DNA from: Petropleomorpha daqingensis
GTDB taxonomy: Bacteria > Actinomycetota > Actinomycetes > Mycobacteriales > Geodermatophilaceae
Direction of reading: 5' to 3'
NCBI RefSeq assembly: GCF_013408985.1
Contig: NZ_JACBZT010000001.1
Span: 620,001-684,000 of the forward strand
Length of the DNA stretch: 64,000 bases
Shown one piece after another: positions 28,494 through 38,380 of this stretch; the stretch's first letter is position 1, and each line of letters starts with the position of its first letter. Made by a program: the position numbers and the translations under genes. Below the pieces are notes generated by a model. The model saw only the letters and a list, made by a program, of their open reading frames with translations, was not told the DNA's origin and searched no databases.

Positions 28494-31138
28494 CGCTGGC
28501 CGACCAGCCCCGGCCACAGCACGCCGGCCCGCTCGGACAGCAGGGTGGTCAGCTCACCCAGCGGCAGCGGCCGCGAAAGGAGGAAGCCCTGCGCGAAGCC
28601 ACAGCCGAAGCCGCAGAGCGCGCCCAGCTGCCCGGGGGTCTCCACGCCCTCGGCGACGACGTCGACGCCCAGCGCGCGGCCGATGCCGACGACCGATTCG
28701 CAGAGCGCACGGTCCTGCGGGTCGCGGTCGACCCGCGAGAGGAAGGACCTGTCGAGCTTGAGCACGTCGATGGGCAGCTGGGTGAGGGTGGCCAGCGACG
28801 AACCGCCCGCGCCGAAGTGGTCGAGGGCCACGTGCACGCCCATGAGCCGGACGCTGCTGACGTCCATGCGCACCCGCTCGGCGTCGGCGAGCACGCTGGC
28901 CTCGGGGATCTCGATCACGAGACGCTCCGGCGCCAGGCCGGAGGTCCGCAGCGCCGCCTCGACGTCGACGGCCAGGGTGCCGTCGGCGACGTAGGCGGCC
29001 GAGACGTCGACGCCGAGCCGGAGCGGCGCACCGGCCGACGGCAGCGTCTGGACGGCCACCGTGGCCTCCGCCAGCGCCCAGCGCTGCAGGTCGCCGATCA
29101 GCCCGGAGCGCTCGGCGATGGGCAGGAACTCGGTCGGCGGCACGTCACCGAACTCGGGGTGCCGCCAGCGCAGGTGCGCCTCCACGCCGACGACCCGCTG
29201 CTCCTCGAGGGAGACGATCGGCGTGTACAGCAGCGTGAGCTGGCCGCCGGCCGCCGCGGTGTGCAGGTCGGCGCGCAGCCTGTCGCGGCGGGCCGCGGTC
29301 TCGCCGAGGGCGTCGCTGTAGCGGCGGGACGAGCCGGGCCCGGCGGCGCGCGCGGCGCGCACGGCGAGCGCGGCGCGGCCGAACAGCTCGTCCTCGTCCA
29401 GGCCGGGCTCCACCACGACGAGCCCGACGCTGGCGGTCAGGTCGACGATGCCCGCCGAGGTGGCGATCGGCTGCTCGACCACCGCGAGGCAGCGGTCGGC
29501 CAGCTGGTCGGCCTCGGTGGCGGTGCTGCTGGCGAGCACGCCGAAGGCGCCACCGCCCATGCGGGCGACGACGTCGTCCCCGCGGACCGTGGCCCGCAGC
29601 CGGCGGCCGACCTCGGCCACCACGACGGTGACGACCTCGCGGCCGAAGTGCTCGCGGACGTCGGCCAGACCCTCGAGCTCGACGAGCAGCAGGCTGGTGC
29701 CGGTGCGCTCGTCGGTCGACTCCTGCTCGCCGAGCGTGCGGCGGGCGGCCCGCATCAGGCCGGCGCTGTTGGGCAGGCCGGTCGAGGGGTCGGTGAAGGC
29801 GATGCCGGCCAGCGCCTCCTCGCGCGCCTGGCGCTCGGTGACGTCGCGGCAGTGCAGCACGACCGCGCCGACATCCGGGACGTCGCGCAGGTCGGAGACG
29901 CTCGCCTCGAACCAGCGCCACGCGCCGTCGCTGTCGGCCAGCCGCAGCACGAGCAGGGTGGGAGCGGTGGCGGCGTCGGGGGCCGACGGCAGCGCGGCCG
30001 CGAGCGCCTCGGCGTCGTCGGGGTGCACGGCGTCGAGGAGGACCTCGCCGGGCAGCCGCGGCGCGGCATCGCCGAGCATGCGGTCCAGCGCGGGCGAGGC
30101 CCACATGACGCGCAGGTCGGTGTCGAGGATCAGGACGGCGTCGGCGGCCGAGGCCACGAGCGAGCGGAAGTAGGCCTCGTTGCGGCGCAGCCGGGCACCC
30201 ATCTGCTGCTCGTCGCGGGCGGTGATCCACCGGTGCACGGCGGTCAGCGCGATGCACACCGTGCCGCCGGCGTAGCTGAACGGGCTGGGCGGGGTGCCGA
30301 GCACGGCCGCCGTCCCCACGGCGACGACGGCGACGACCATCGCGACGTGCGGGAGGACCTGCCCCAGCTCGGTGGACCGGCCGCTGCGCGGCCGGGCCGG
30401 TCCGGTGGACCGCGGACCCGGGTCGGCGAAGACGGCGAGCCCGAACAGGGTCAGGCCGACGACGACGAGGAATCGGCTGACCTGGCCGGCGCCGGGCGCG
30501 GACATCAGCAGCGCCGCGGTGGACAGGCCACGGCCGGCGGTGAGCGACACCGCGCCGACGAGCAGGATCAGCGCCATCCGCTGGCGGTGCGCCTCGACGA
30601 CGCCGAGCAGGATCAGCGCGGCGGCCATCGTCAGCGAGGTGACGACGACGGCGGCGCCGAGGATCAGCCGCTCGGTGACGTGCAGCGCGGCCCAGTGCGT
30701 CTCCGGGCCGATGAGCAGCAGCTGGACCACCACGAGGCAGGCCAGCAGGAACAGCGCGACCTCGACCACCGCGCGGCGGCCGGTCCGCAGCCGCGAGCGG
30801 TCGACGAGGGTCAGGACGCCGAGGACCGCCAGGGCGTAGCCGGGCACCGTCGGCACCCAGCGGAGGACGGCGACCCCCAGCGGGTCGGTCGGCTCCGCGA
30901 ACAGCGCGACGCCCGCGCCGAGCACGGGGAACAGCGGGGTGACGGCCAGCAGCCGCCAGCCGCGCCACCCGGTCGAGCGGGAGCGGCCGCCCAGCCACAG
31001 CACGATGCTGCAGACCAGGCCCAGGAGCACGACCGCGACGTACGCGGTCGTCTCGAGCGCAGGGTCGACGACGGCGCCGACGCAGGCAGCACCTGCGACG
31101 GCGGCGGTCGCGAGCAGCGCCGACCTCAGCCTTTCCAC
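28490..31138 (-). CDS. Membrane PAS-GGDEF-EAL protein, degenerate motifs
   Basis: 882 residues with the same layout as its downstream neighbour: about nine membrane helices, PAS-like domain (about 290-410), GGDEF-type and EAL-type domains. The catalytic motifs have decayed: GGDEF reads GGGAF (about residue 528), EAL reads EAH (about 653), EITES reads EIPEAS and DDFGKG reads DHFGAG. It is therefore predicted to have no cyclic-di-GMP synthase or phosphodiesterase activity, and may act as a receptor or as a regulator of the intact paralogue encoded directly downstream with a 4-bp overlap. GTG start at 31138; upstream in-frame sequence runs through a repeat element and is not used. Confidence 0.9.
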   Translation of the reverse strand: MERLRSALLATAAVAGAACVGAVVDPALETTAYVAVVLLGLVCSIVLWLGGRSRSTGWRGWRLLAVTPLFPVLGAGVALFAEPTDPLGVAVLRWVPTVPGYALAVLGVLTLVDRSRLRTGRRAVVEVALFLLACLVVVQLLLIGPETHWAALHVTERLILGAAVVVTSLTMAAALILLGVVEAHRQRMALILLVGAVSLTAGRGLSTAALLMSAPGAGQVSRFLVVVGLTLFGLAVFADPGPRSTGPARPRSGRSTELGQVLPHVAMVVAVVAVGTAAVLGTPPSPFSYAGGTVCIALTAVHRWITARDEQQMGARLRRNEAYFRSLVASAADAVLILDTDLRVMWASPALDRMLGDAAPRLPGEVLLDAVHPDDAEALAAALPSAPDAATAPTLLVLRLADSDGAWRWFEASVSDLRDVPDVGAVVLHCRDVTERQAREEALAGIAFTDPSTGLPNSAGLMRAARRTLGEQESTDERTGTSLLLVELEGLADVREHFGREVVTVVVAEVGRRLRATVRGDDVVARMGGGAFGVLASSTATEADQLADRCLAVVEQPIATSAGIVDLTASVGLVVVEPGLDEDELFGRAALAVRAARAAGPGSSRRYSDALGETAARRDRLRADLHTAAAGGQLTLLYTPIVSLEEQRVVGVEAHLRWRHPEFGDVPPTEFLPIAERSGLIGDLQRWALAEATVAVQTLPSAGAPLRLGVDVSAAYVADGTLAVDVEAALRTSGLAPERLVIEIPEASVLADAERVRMDVSSVRLMGVHVALDHFGAGGSSLATLTQLPIDVLKLDRSFLSRVDRDPQDRALCESVVGIGRALGVDVVAEGVETPGQLGALCGFGCGFAQGFLLSRPLPLGELTTLLSERAGVLWPGLVGQR

Positions 31139-31217
31139 ACGGCGACAGTCGGCATCCTCACGCTGCGTATCGAGGCGCCGGGGATGCCCTGTCACCCGTT
31201 CGGGGGGTGCCGTGCGC

Positions 31218-31286
31218 CGACAAGGCACTCCGTGCCTGCGACACGCGCGGACACGCCGAGCGGGCGTGCACGGAGTGCCTTCTCGG
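31218..31286. repeat. Palindromic repeat element, copy 1
   Basis: A 69-bp element whose ends AAGGCACTCCGTGC (31222-31235) and GCACGGAGTGCCTT (31268-31281) are perfect 14-bp inverted repeats around a 32-bp centre. A second copy in the same orientation lies 1023 bp downstream, about 94 percent identical (four differences by eye). This copy sits in a divergent promoter gap, so it is not simply a terminator. Confidence 0.85.
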
Positions 31287-31365
31287 GTCGTCCACAGGAG
31301 GCGGCAGCGTCCACAGATGCGGCTGGGGGAGCCGATCCGCACGCGGCGGCCCGCACGGTTGCGGC

Positions 31366-32235
31366 ATGGACGGCATCCCCCTCGGCGCCTCGTACACCTG
31401 GAAGGAGGCGCGCGCCCGCGGGGTCACGCGCGGGCAGATCGCCCTCGACGGACTGCCGATCGCGCGCGGCCTGTACGTGAGCCGGGCGTTCGCGCCGACC
31501 CTCGCCGTGAGGTGCCGGGCGTGGACGAAGCTGCTCCCTCCCGATGCCACCTTCGGGCTCGAGACGGCGGCCGCGCTCCTCGGCGCTCAGTTGCGCCCGC
31601 CGGCGGCTGTGCAGATCGTGCTGCGCCCGAGGCCGGTGCTCCCCCGCCGTGGCGGGCTGCAGGTGCACGTCCGGGATCTCCGGGAGGACGACGTCGTCGT
31701 CGAGGACGGGCTGCGGATCACCAGCGGCGCGCAGACGTTCCTCGACCTGGCCGCCCGGCTGCCACCTGCCGAACTGGTCGCCGTGGGCGACGCCCTGATG
31801 CGCGCCGGTCACCTCACCGCCGACGAGCTCTCCGCCCGTCTGGCCCGGGCCGACGGGGTGCGGGGCGTCACGAGGGGTCGAGCCTGTGCACCGCTGCTCA
31901 CGCCCGAGGCGCAGTCACGACCCGAGAGCCTGGTGCGCTACTGGATCCACATCGCCGGACTGCCGCTGCCGACGCCGCAGGTACCGGTGCGCGACCGGTG
32001 GGGTCGCGAGATCGTCCACGCCGACCTCGGCTACGAGGAGTGGAAGGTCGCGCTGGAGTACGAGGGCCGCCAGCACGCCGACCCGGAGCAGTTCGGTCGG
32101 GACATCGACCGTTACTCGCTCATGGGGGCGGACGGCTGGCTGCTGCTCCGCTACGCCGGACGGCACCTCGCCCGCCCGGCCACGATCGTCGACCGCACCG
32201 AACGGGCGCTGCGCAGCCGGGGGTGGCGGCGGTGA
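31366..32235 (+). CDS. AbiEi-antitoxin-like / DUF559-type endonuclease-fold protein
   Basis: 289 residues. The N-terminus (SYTWKEARARGVTRGQIALDGLPIARGLYVS) reads as the winged-helix AbiEi-antitoxin domain found in many actinobacterial proteins. The C-terminus has HADLGYEEWKVALEYEGRQH followed by DIDRYSLMGADGW, matching the DUF559/Vsr-like nuclease-fold pattern (Asp, Glu-x-Glu, His). Whether it cuts DNA is unknown. No toxin gene is adjacent. The gene is bracketed by two direct copies of a palindromic element, which suggests it moved or duplicated as a unit. The ATG at 31366 is used; an earlier in-frame ATG would encode the repeat. Confidence 0.78.
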   Translation: MDGIPLGASYTWKEARARGVTRGQIALDGLPIARGLYVSRAFAPTLAVRCRAWTKLLPPDATFGLETAAALLGAQLRPPAAVQIVLRPRPVLPRRGGLQVHVRDLREDDVVVEDGLRITSGAQTFLDLAARLPPAELVAVGDALMRAGHLTADELSARLARADGVRGVTRGRACAPLLTPEAQSRPESLVRYWIHIAGLPLPTPQVPVRDRWGREIVHADLGYEEWKVALEYEGRQHADPEQFGRDIDRYSLMGADGWLLLRYAGRHLARPATIVDRTERALRSRGWRR

Positions 32236-32240
32236 GCGGC

Positions 32241-32309
32241 CGAGAAGGCACTCCGTGCCCGCGACACGCGCGGACACGCCGGCTGGGCGTGCACGGAGTG
32301 CCTTCTCGG
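32241..32309. repeat. Palindromic repeat element, copy 2
   Basis: Second copy of the 69-bp element. Here the inverted repeat extends to 18 bp (CGAGAAGGCACTCCGTGC at 32241-32258 and its complement at 32291-32308). It falls between the stops of the AbiEi-like gene and the converging ilvD, where it could also act as a bidirectional terminator. Confidence 0.85.
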
Positions 32310-32317
32310 CACGGGCG

Positions 32318-34027
32318 TCAGCCGCAGATGGCACCCTGGGCGGCCGAGCCGACGAGCTTGGCGTACTTCGCCAGCACGCCCGTGGTGTACCGCGGCGCCG
32401 GCGGGGCCCAGCCCTCGCGGCGGCGGGCCAGCTCGTCGTCGTCCACCAGCAGGTCGAGCGTGCGGCTGGTGAGGTCGAGCCGGATCCGGTCGCCGTCGCG
32501 GACGAACGCGATCGGGCCGCCGTCGGTGGCCTCGGGCGCGACGTGGCCGATGCACAGCCCCGTCGTCCCCCCGGAGAAGCGGCCGTCGGTGAGCAGCAGG
32601 ACGTCCTTGCCCAGACCCGCGCCCTTGATCGCGCCGGTGACGGCGAGCATCTCGCGCATGCCCGGGCCGCCCTTGGGGCCCTCGTACCGGATGACGACGA
32701 CGTCGCCGGGCTGCAGCGTGCCCTCGGTGACGGCGTCCATCGCACCCTGCTCGCCGTCGAACACCCGCGCGGTGCCCTCGAAGACCTCCTCGTCGAAGCC
32801 CGCGGACTTCACCACCGATCCGTCCGGCGACAGCGAGCCGCGCAGGATGGTCAGGCCACCGGTCTTGTGGATCGGGTTGTTCATCGCGTGGATGATCGTG
32901 CCGTCGAGGTCCGGCGGGGCGATCTCGGCGAGGTTCTCGGCCATGGTCTTGCCGGTGACGGTGAGCGCGTCGCCGTGCAGCAGGCCGGCGTCGAGGAGGG
33001 CCCGCAGCACCACCGGGACGCCGCCGACCCGGTCGACGTCGGTCATCACGAACCGGCCGAACGGCTTGACGTCGGCCAGGTGCGGCGTGCGGTCGCCGAT
33101 CCGGTTGAAGTCGTCGAGGGTCAGCTCGACCTCGGCCTCGTGGGCCATGGCCATCAGGTGCAGGACGGCGTTGGTCGAGCCGCCGAGCGCCATGACGACG
33201 GTGATCGCGTTCTCGAACGCCTGCTTGGTCATGATCTGCCGCGCGGTGATCCCCTTGCGCAGCAGGTTGACCACGGCCTCGCCCGAGGCGACGGCGAACG
33301 CGTCGCGCCGGCTGTCGGGGGCCGGCGGCGCGGCGCTGCCGGGCAGGCTCATGCCGAGCGCCTCGGCGACGCTGGCCATGGTGTTGGCGGTGTACATGCC
33401 GCCGCAGGAGCCCATGCCCGGGCAGGCGTTCTTCTCGATCTCGGTGAGCTCGTCGCGGGTGATCTTGCCGGCCGCGCAGGCACCGACGCCCTCGAAGACG
33501 TCGATCAGCGTCAGGTCGCGGTCGCCGAGCCGGCCGGGCAGCGTCGAGCCCGAGTACAGGAACACGCTGGCCAGGTCGAGGCGGGCGGCGGCCATGAGCA
33601 TGCCCGGCAGCGACTTGTCGCACCCGGCGAGCAGCACCGAGCCGTCGAGCCGCTCGGCGAACATGACCGTCTCCACCGAGTCGGCGATGACCTCGCGGGA
33701 CACCAGCGAGGCGCGCATGCCCTCGTGGCCCATCGAGATGCCGTCGGAGACCGAGATCGTGCCGAACTCCAGCGGGTAGCCGCCGGCCGCGTGCACGCCC
33801 TCCTTGGCCCGCTTGGCCAGCCGGTCCAGCGAGAGGTTGCAGGGGGTGATCTCGTTCCACGACGACGCGACGCCGATCTGCGGCTTCTCCCAGTCGTCGT
33901 CCCCCATGCCGACGGCGCGCAGCATGGCGCGGGCCGGGGCCTTGGTGATCCCGTCGGTCACCTCGCGGCTGCGCGGCTTGAGATCGGCGGTCTCGGTGCT
34001 GGTCGGTCGGTCCTCGACGCTGGTCAC
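32318..34027 (-). CDS. ilvD: Dihydroxy-acid dehydratase
   Basis: 569 residues of the IlvD/Edd family. Iron-sulfur cysteines are visible in [11 protein letters not shown] and in [16 protein letters not shown], and the C-terminal [15 protein letters not shown] is characteristic. It dehydrates the dihydroxy acids made by IlvC to the 2-oxo acids of isoleucine and valine. GTG start at 34027, divergent from a PH-like membrane protein, an arrangement also found in mycobacteria. No attenuator was seen upstream, in contrast to ilvB and cimA. Confidence 0.98.
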   Translation of the reverse strand: MTSVEDRPTSTETADLKPRSREVTDGITKAPARAMLRAVGMGDDDWEKPQIGVASSWNEITPCNLSLDRLAKRAKEGVHAAGGYPLEFGTISVSDGISMGHEGMRASLVSREVIADSVETVMFAERLDGSVLLAGCDKSLPGMLMAAARLDLASVFLYSGSTLPGRLGDRDLTLIDVFEGVGACAAGKITRDELTEIEKNACPGMGSCGGMYTANTMASVAEALGMSLPGSAAPPAPDSRRDAFAVASGEAVVNLLRKGITARQIMTKQAFENAITVVMALGGSTNAVLHLMAMAHEAEVELTLDDFNRIGDRTPHLADVKPFGRFVMTDVDRVGGVPVVLRALLDAGLLHGDALTVTGKTMAENLAEIAPPDLDGTIIHAMNNPIHKTGGLTILRGSLSPDGSVVKSAGFDEEVFEGTARVFDGEQGAMDAVTEGTLQPGDVVVIRYEGPKGGPGMREMLAVTGAIKGAGLGKDVLLLTDGRFSGGTTGLCIGHVAPEATDGGPIAFVRDGDRIRLDLTSRTLDLLVDDDELARRREGWAPPAPRYTTGVLAKYAKLVGSAAQGAICG

Positions 34028-34090
34028 GGTCGGCGATGCTATTCCTGGGCCGGCGAGGGCCGGTCGCCACATCTGGGACCATGGCTTCCT

Positions 34091-34459
34091 GTGGCCGTCC
34101 CTGCACGCTTGCGGATGAGCCGGACAGCGCTGCTGCCGGTCGTCCTGCTCCTCGTCTGCGTCATCCCGTTCGCCGCTGCCAGCCCGTGGACGCTCGTCAT
34201 CCTGGTGCTGCCGCTGCTCGCCGCCGCCTACGTGCTGCGGGCGGGCGTCGACGTGACCGACGAGGGCATCACCGTGCGCCAGGTCCTCGCCTCGCGGACC
34301 GTGCCCTGGGACGAGCTGGCCGGCATCCGGATCGGCGACCGGCGCCGGCTCTGGCTGGTGACGACGGCCGGGACCGAGATCGCGGTGCCCGTGCTGCGCG
34401 TGGGCGACCTCCCCCGGCTCGCCGAGCTCTCCGGCGGACGGATACCGGCGACTCAGTAG
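34091..34459 (+). CDS. Small PH-like domain membrane protein
   Basis: About 122 residues: two adjacent membrane segments (roughly residues 10-46) followed by a short soluble domain with [27 protein letters not shown], typical of the bacterial PH (bPH6-type) domain. The GTG at 34091 is preferred over an in-frame ATG at 34115 because VPARLR lead-ins occur in relatives, but neither has a Shine-Dalgarno. Role unknown; the position divergent from ilvD is conserved in other actinobacteria. The stop overlaps the end of the converging dehydrogenase gene by 7 bp. Confidence 0.8.
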   Translation: MAVPARLRMSRTALLPVVLLLVCVIPFAAASPWTLVILVLPLLAAAYVLRAGVDVTDEGITVRQVLASRTVPWDELAGIRIGDRRRLWLVTTAGTEIAVPVLRVGDLPRLAELSGGRIPATQ

Positions 34460-35409
34460 TCGCCGACGACGTTCTCCAAGGGTTGCCCTTGGAGAACCCT
34501 CCCCAGCTGGTCGATGACGGCGGCCGCGGCGCGCTCGTTGGTGTCCGGCACGGCGCCGGCGACGTGCGGCGTGATCAGCGCACCCGGCGCCGACCAGAGC
34601 GGGTGGCCCTCGGGCAGCGGCTCGGGCTCGGTGACGTCGAGCGCCGCCCGCAGCCGCCCGGAGCGCAGCTCGGCCAGCAGCGCGTCGGTGTCGACGACGA
34701 CCCCCCGCGCGGCGTTGACCAGCAGGGCGCCGTCCTTCATGGCGGCGAGGAACGCGGCGTCGACCATGCCCGTCGTCTCCGGCGTCACCGGGACGATGAG
34801 GACGACGACGTCGGCGCCGGGCAGCAGGTCCGGCAGCTCCTCGGTGGAACGGACGCCGTCCCGGGCGGTGCGCGCGACGTAGGTGATGTCCGGGTCGAAG
34901 CCGGCCATCATCCGGCCGATCCTGCGGCCGATGTCCCCGGCGCCGACGATCAGCACGCTCGCGCCGACCAGCGACCGCTTCGTGCTCGGCGACCAGCGGC
35001 CGGCGTCCTGGGCGCGCACGAAGTCGGGGATGCCGCGCTGCGCGGCGAGCGTGGCGGTCACCGCCCATTCCGCGGTCGACGGCGTGTGCGCGCCGCGGGC
35101 GTTGCACAGCACGACGCCCTCGGGCAGGCGGCCGACGAAGCGCTCCGCCCCGGCGCTCATCAGCTGGACCAGCTTCAGCCGGGGCAGCGCGGCGAGGACC
35201 TCGTCGGACAGCTGACCGCCACCGCGCGGGACGAGCACCTGCGCCTGGGTCGCGTCGCCGGTGGGCACGCCGTCGGCGGGGTCGTACCGGAACGCGCGCA
35301 CGCGGGGCGAGAGCGCCTCGGCTGCCTGCGCGAGGGCGGTGGAGGGGACGAGGACGGTCAGGACGTCGTCGGCGCCGACGACGTCGGTCCCGGAGATCGC
35401 GGCACGCAC
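34453..35409 (-). CDS. D-2-hydroxyacid dehydrogenase family protein
   Basis: 318 residues. The Rossmann motif is [20 protein letters not shown], followed by the catalytic pattern [10 protein letters not shown] (Arg), a Glu in [13 protein letters not shown] and the His in ITPHVAG. This subgroup lacks the ASB and ACT domains of SerA and reduces 2-oxo acids or glyoxylate; the substrate is not evident. GTG start at 35409 is tentative, since the upstream region is open and no strong ribosome binding site is visible. Confidence 0.87.
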   Translation of the reverse strand: MRAAISGTDVVGADDVLTVLVPSTALAQAAEALSPRVRAFRYDPADGVPTGDATQAQVLVPRGGGQLSDEVLAALPRLKLVQLMSAGAERFVGRLPEGVVLCNARGAHTPSTAEWAVTATLAAQRGIPDFVRAQDAGRWSPSTKRSLVGASVLIVGAGDIGRRIGRMMAGFDPDITYVARTARDGVRSTEELPDLLPGADVVVLIVPVTPETTGMVDAAFLAAMKDGALLVNAARGVVVDTDALLAELRSGRLRAALDVTEPEPLPEGHPLWSAPGALITPHVAGAVPDTNERAAAAVIDQLGRVLQGQPLENVVGDY

Positions 35410-35480
35410 GGTCTCCGAAGCTAGACCGGGCCCGGTCCGGCGCCCGCCACGGCCCCCGCAGCGCACGTACTGTGATTCCC

Positions 35481-36644
35481 GTGAGGCGCACGACGGCGAG
35501 CCGGGGGGCGCGGGTGCTCGCCGCGCTCGCCCTCGTCGGCGTGCTGACCGCCTGCGGGAACGACGGCTACACGCCGAGCGGCCCGTGGAAACCCCTCCCC
35601 GAGGGCGCGCCACCGGAGGTCTCCCCGCCCACGGACTCGGCGCCGGCCCCCGCGCCGGGACAGCCGGCCGATCCCGGGTCGGGGCAGCAGGCCAGCGACC
35701 CGAACGTCGTCGCCACGGACCTGAACGTGCCGACCGGGCTGGTCGTGCTGCCCGACGGGACGGCGATCGTCGGCGAGCGCGAGACCGGCCGACTCGTGCA
35801 GGTCTTCCCCGACCGCTCGCCGGCCCGCGAGCTCATGACCGTCCCCGGCATCGACACCGCCGGCGACGGCGGCCTGCTGGGCCTGGCCCTCTCCCCCACC
35901 TACGCCGAGGACGGGCTGATCTACGCCTACGTCTCGACGGCCACCGACAACCGCGTCGTCCGCTTCCCCATCGGCGGGACGCCGAACCCGGTGCTCACCG
36001 GCATCCCGCGCGGGGAGACGCACAACGGCGGGGGCCTGCTCTTCGCCGACGACGGCACGCTGTTCATCGGCACCGGCGACGCCGGGAATCCCGCCTCGGC
36101 GCAGGACCCGTCGTCCATGGCCGGCAAGGTGCTGCACGTCGACGTCTTCGGCCAGCCGGTGAACGGCGTGCTGGTGCACGCCCAGGGGCTGGCGGACGTG
36201 ACCTCGCTGTGCCTGGGCGGCAACCAGGCCCTGTACGCCACCGACGACTCCGCCTCCGGGGACGACGAGCTGGACGCGATCGCGTTCGGCCGCGACTACG
36301 GCTGGCCCACGGCCGCGTCCGGCACGGTCGACCCGGTGGTCACGTTCCCCAGCGCCGTGGGCGGCCCGGGCGGCTGCACCGTCTCCGGGACGACGATCTT
36401 CCTCGGCATGCGCGACGGGCAGAAGATCTCGATCGTCACCCTCGACGCGCACGGCGCCGTCGTCGACCAGCCCGAGGAGTTCCTCGCGGGCACCTACGGC
36501 CGGCTGCGCAGCGTGGCGCTGGACCAGCAGGGCGGCCTCTGGATCACCACGTCCAACCGCGACGGCCTCGGCACGCCCAAGGACCACGACGACAAGGTCC
36601 TGCGGATCGTCCCGCCCACCTCCGGCGGCGACTCGCCCCTGTGA
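35481..36644 (+). CDS. Glucose/sorbosone dehydrogenase-like lipoprotein
   Basis: 387 residues. A lipoprotein signal peptide ends in the lipobox LTAC (cysteine near residue 25), followed by a Pro-rich linker and a six-bladed beta-propeller of the GSDH (soluble PQQ-dependent sugar dehydrogenase) family with [31 protein letters not shown] and [10 protein letters not shown]. It is probably anchored on the outer face of the membrane. Some relatives bind PQQ and oxidise sugars; PQQ synthesis cannot be checked here. TACTGT just upstream of the GTG at 35481 suggests a leaderless message. Confidence 0.87.
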   Translation: MRRTTASRGARVLAALALVGVLTACGNDGYTPSGPWKPLPEGAPPEVSPPTDSAPAPAPGQPADPGSGQQASDPNVVATDLNVPTGLVVLPDGTAIVGERETGRLVQVFPDRSPARELMTVPGIDTAGDGGLLGLALSPTYAEDGLIYAYVSTATDNRVVRFPIGGTPNPVLTGIPRGETHNGGGLLFADDGTLFIGTGDAGNPASAQDPSSMAGKVLHVDVFGQPVNGVLVHAQGLADVTSLCLGGNQALYATDDSASGDDELDAIAFGRDYGWPTAASGTVDPVVTFPSAVGGPGGCTVSGTTIFLGMRDGQKISIVTLDAHGAVVDQPEEFLAGTYGRLRSVALDQQGGLWITTSNRDGLGTPKDHDDKVLRIVPPTSGGDSPL

Positions 36645-36649
36645 CCCGC

Positions 36650-36691
36650 GGTTTCGCGCGCTCAACCGCGCGCGGTCAAGCGCGCGAAACC
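36650..36691. terminator. Bidirectional hairpin between convergent genes
   Basis: GGTTTCGCGCGCT and AGCGCGCGAAACC form a perfect 13-bp stem with a 16-base loop in the gap between the lipoprotein gene and the converging gatB stop. Its inner part is a CGCG-rich tract. No U-run. Confidence 0.68.
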
Positions 36692-36698
36692 ACCTTGT

Positions 36699-38207
36699 TC
36701 AGCCGAGGACGCGCTCCTCGAGCATGCGCTTGACGGTGGGCGCGTCGGCCTTGCCCCTGGTGGCCTTCATGACCTGGCCGACCAGGGCGCCGAGGGCCTG
36801 CACCTTGCCGGCGCGGACCTTCTCCACGACGTCGGGCGCCCCGGCGATCGCCGCCTCGACCGCGGCGACCAGCTCGTCGGACTCGCCCAGCACGGCCAGC
36901 CCGCGGGCCTCGACCACCGCGGCCGGGTCGCCCTCGCCGGCCAGCACGCCGTCGAGCGCCTGCCGCGCCAGCTGGTCGTTGATGGTGCCCGCGGCGACCA
37001 ACCCGGTCAGCTCGGCGACCTGACGGGGGGTGATCGACAGCTCGGTCAGCTCGACGCCGGCGTCGTTGGCGCGGCGGGCCAGCTCGCCCAGCCACCACTT
37101 GCGCGCGTCGGCCGGCGAGGCACCCGCGGCGACGGTCCCGGCGACCAGCTCGACCGCGCCGGCGTTGGCGATCCACGCCATCTCGGTGGCCGAGAGGCCC
37201 CACTCCTCCTGCAGCCGGGCGCGGCGGGCCGCCGGCAGCTCCGGCAGCTCGGCGGTCAGCTTCTCCACCCACTCCGGGTCCGGCGCGATCGGCACGAGGT
37301 CGGGCTCGGGGAAGTACCGGTAGTCGGTCGCCTCCTCCTTGCTCCGGCCGGGCGACGTCGTCCCGGTGTCCTCGTGGAAGTGCCGGGTCTCCTGCAGCAC
37401 CCGCCCGCCGTCGTCGAGGACGGCGGCCTGCCGGCGCATCTCGAAGCGGACCGAGCGCTCCACCGAGCGCAGCGAGTTGACGTTCTTCGTCTCGGTCCGG
37501 ATGCCCCACTCGAGGCTGCCGATCGGCGCCAGCGAGGTGTTCACGTCCGAGCGCAGGTTGCCCTGCTCCATGCGCACCTCGGAGACCCCGAGGGCGAGCA
37601 GGATCTCCCGCAGCTCGGTGACGTAGGCGCGGGCGACCTCGGGGGCCTTCGCGCCGGTACCCGGGATCGGCCGGGTCACGATCTCGACCAGCGGGATCCC
37701 GGCCCGGTTGTAGTCGATCAGCGAGTGGTCGGCGCCGTGGATCCGCCCGGTGGCGCCCCCGACGTGCAGGTTCTTGCCGGTGTCCTCCTCGAGGTGCACC
37801 CGCTCGATCTCGACCCGGTAGGTCTCGCCGTCCACCTCGACGTCCAGGTGCCCGGCGGTGCACAGCGGCTCGTCGTACTGGCTGGTCTGGAAGCCCTTGG
37901 GGATGTCCGGGTAGAAGTAGTTCTTCCGCGCGAACCGGCACCAGGTCGCGATCCGGCAGCCCAGCGCCAGGCCGATCCGGATCGTCGCCTCGATCGCCGC
38001 CGCGTTGGCCACCGGCAGCGAACCGGGCAGCCCCAGGCAGACCGGGCAGGTCTGGGTGTTGGGCTCGGCGCCGAAGGTGGTCGAGCAGCCGCAGAACATC
38101 TTCGAGGCGGTGCCGAGCTCGACGTGCGTCTCGAGGCCGATGACCGGCTCGTAGCGGGTCAGCAGGTCGTCGAAGTCGACGAGCCGTTCGCCGGTCGTCG
38201 TCGTCAC
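36699..38207 (-). CDS. gatB: Asp/Glu-tRNA amidotransferase, subunit B
   Basis: 502 residues with the GatB kinase-like cradle ([23 protein letters not shown]), zinc cysteines in the N-terminal part and the C-terminal helical and YqeY-like tail ([20 protein letters not shown], 20 residues). It phosphorylates the misacylated Glu-tRNA-Gln for amidation by GatA. The GTG start overlaps the stop of a small membrane gene by 4 bp, which in turn overlaps gatA. Confidence 0.97.
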   Translation of the reverse strand: MTTTTGERLVDFDDLLTRYEPVIGLETHVELGTASKMFCGCSTTFGAEPNTQTCPVCLGLPGSLPVANAAAIEATIRIGLALGCRIATWCRFARKNYFYPDIPKGFQTSQYDEPLCTAGHLDVEVDGETYRVEIERVHLEEDTGKNLHVGGATGRIHGADHSLIDYNRAGIPLVEIVTRPIPGTGAKAPEVARAYVTELREILLALGVSEVRMEQGNLRSDVNTSLAPIGSLEWGIRTETKNVNSLRSVERSVRFEMRRQAAVLDDGGRVLQETRHFHEDTGTTSPGRSKEEATDYRYFPEPDLVPIAPDPEWVEKLTAELPELPAARRARLQEEWGLSATEMAWIANAGAVELVAGTVAAGASPADARKWWLGELARRANDAGVELTELSITPRQVAELTGLVAAGTINDQLARQALDGVLAGEGDPAAVVEARGLAVLGESDELVAAVEAAIAGAPDVVEKVRAGKVQALGALVGQVMKATRGKADAPTVKRMLEERVLG

Positions 38208-38380
38208 GGGGTGGTTCCCTTCTTCACGGAACGGCCGGTCACCCAGGCGCCGACGCCGGTGAGCAGACCCAGGACGAGGAAGACGGCGAACACCGCCTTG
38301 CCGGTGACGATCCAGAGCACGAGCCCGGCCACGATCACGAACGCGGTCAGCACCCAGGCGGCCTTCATCGGACCGTTCAC
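38204..38380 (-). CDS. 58-residue membrane protein inside the gatCAB operon
   Basis: 58 residues starting [14 protein letters not shown], with two hydrophobic helices (about residues 8-25 and 28-48) and a basic end. Both ends overlap their neighbours by 4 bp: GTGA with the gatA stop and TGA/GTG with the gatB start, so the three must be translated as a coupled set. I know no family for it. In mycobacteria the slot between gatA and gatB holds pfkA instead. Coupling argues that it is expressed; its role is unknown. Confidence 0.82.
   Translation of the reverse strand: MNGPMKAAWVLTAFVIVAGLVLWIVTGKAVFAVFLVLGLLTGVGAWVTGRSVKKGTTP

Noticed and set aside
25500-28994. Very long plus-strand frame opposite the GGDEF-EAL gene
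   Set aside because: No domain, biased composition, and it runs antisense to a gene with intact GGDEF and EAL motifs.
31207-31365. Upstream extension of the AbiEi-like gene to an earlier ATG
   Set aside because: It would translate the palindromic repeat; homology to the family begins only at the ATG at 31366.
31366-32235. Complete toxin-antitoxin operon
   Set aside because: Only the AbiEi-like gene is present; neighbours are a GGDEF-EAL gene and ilvD, and no AbiEii-type nucleotidyltransferase is encoded.
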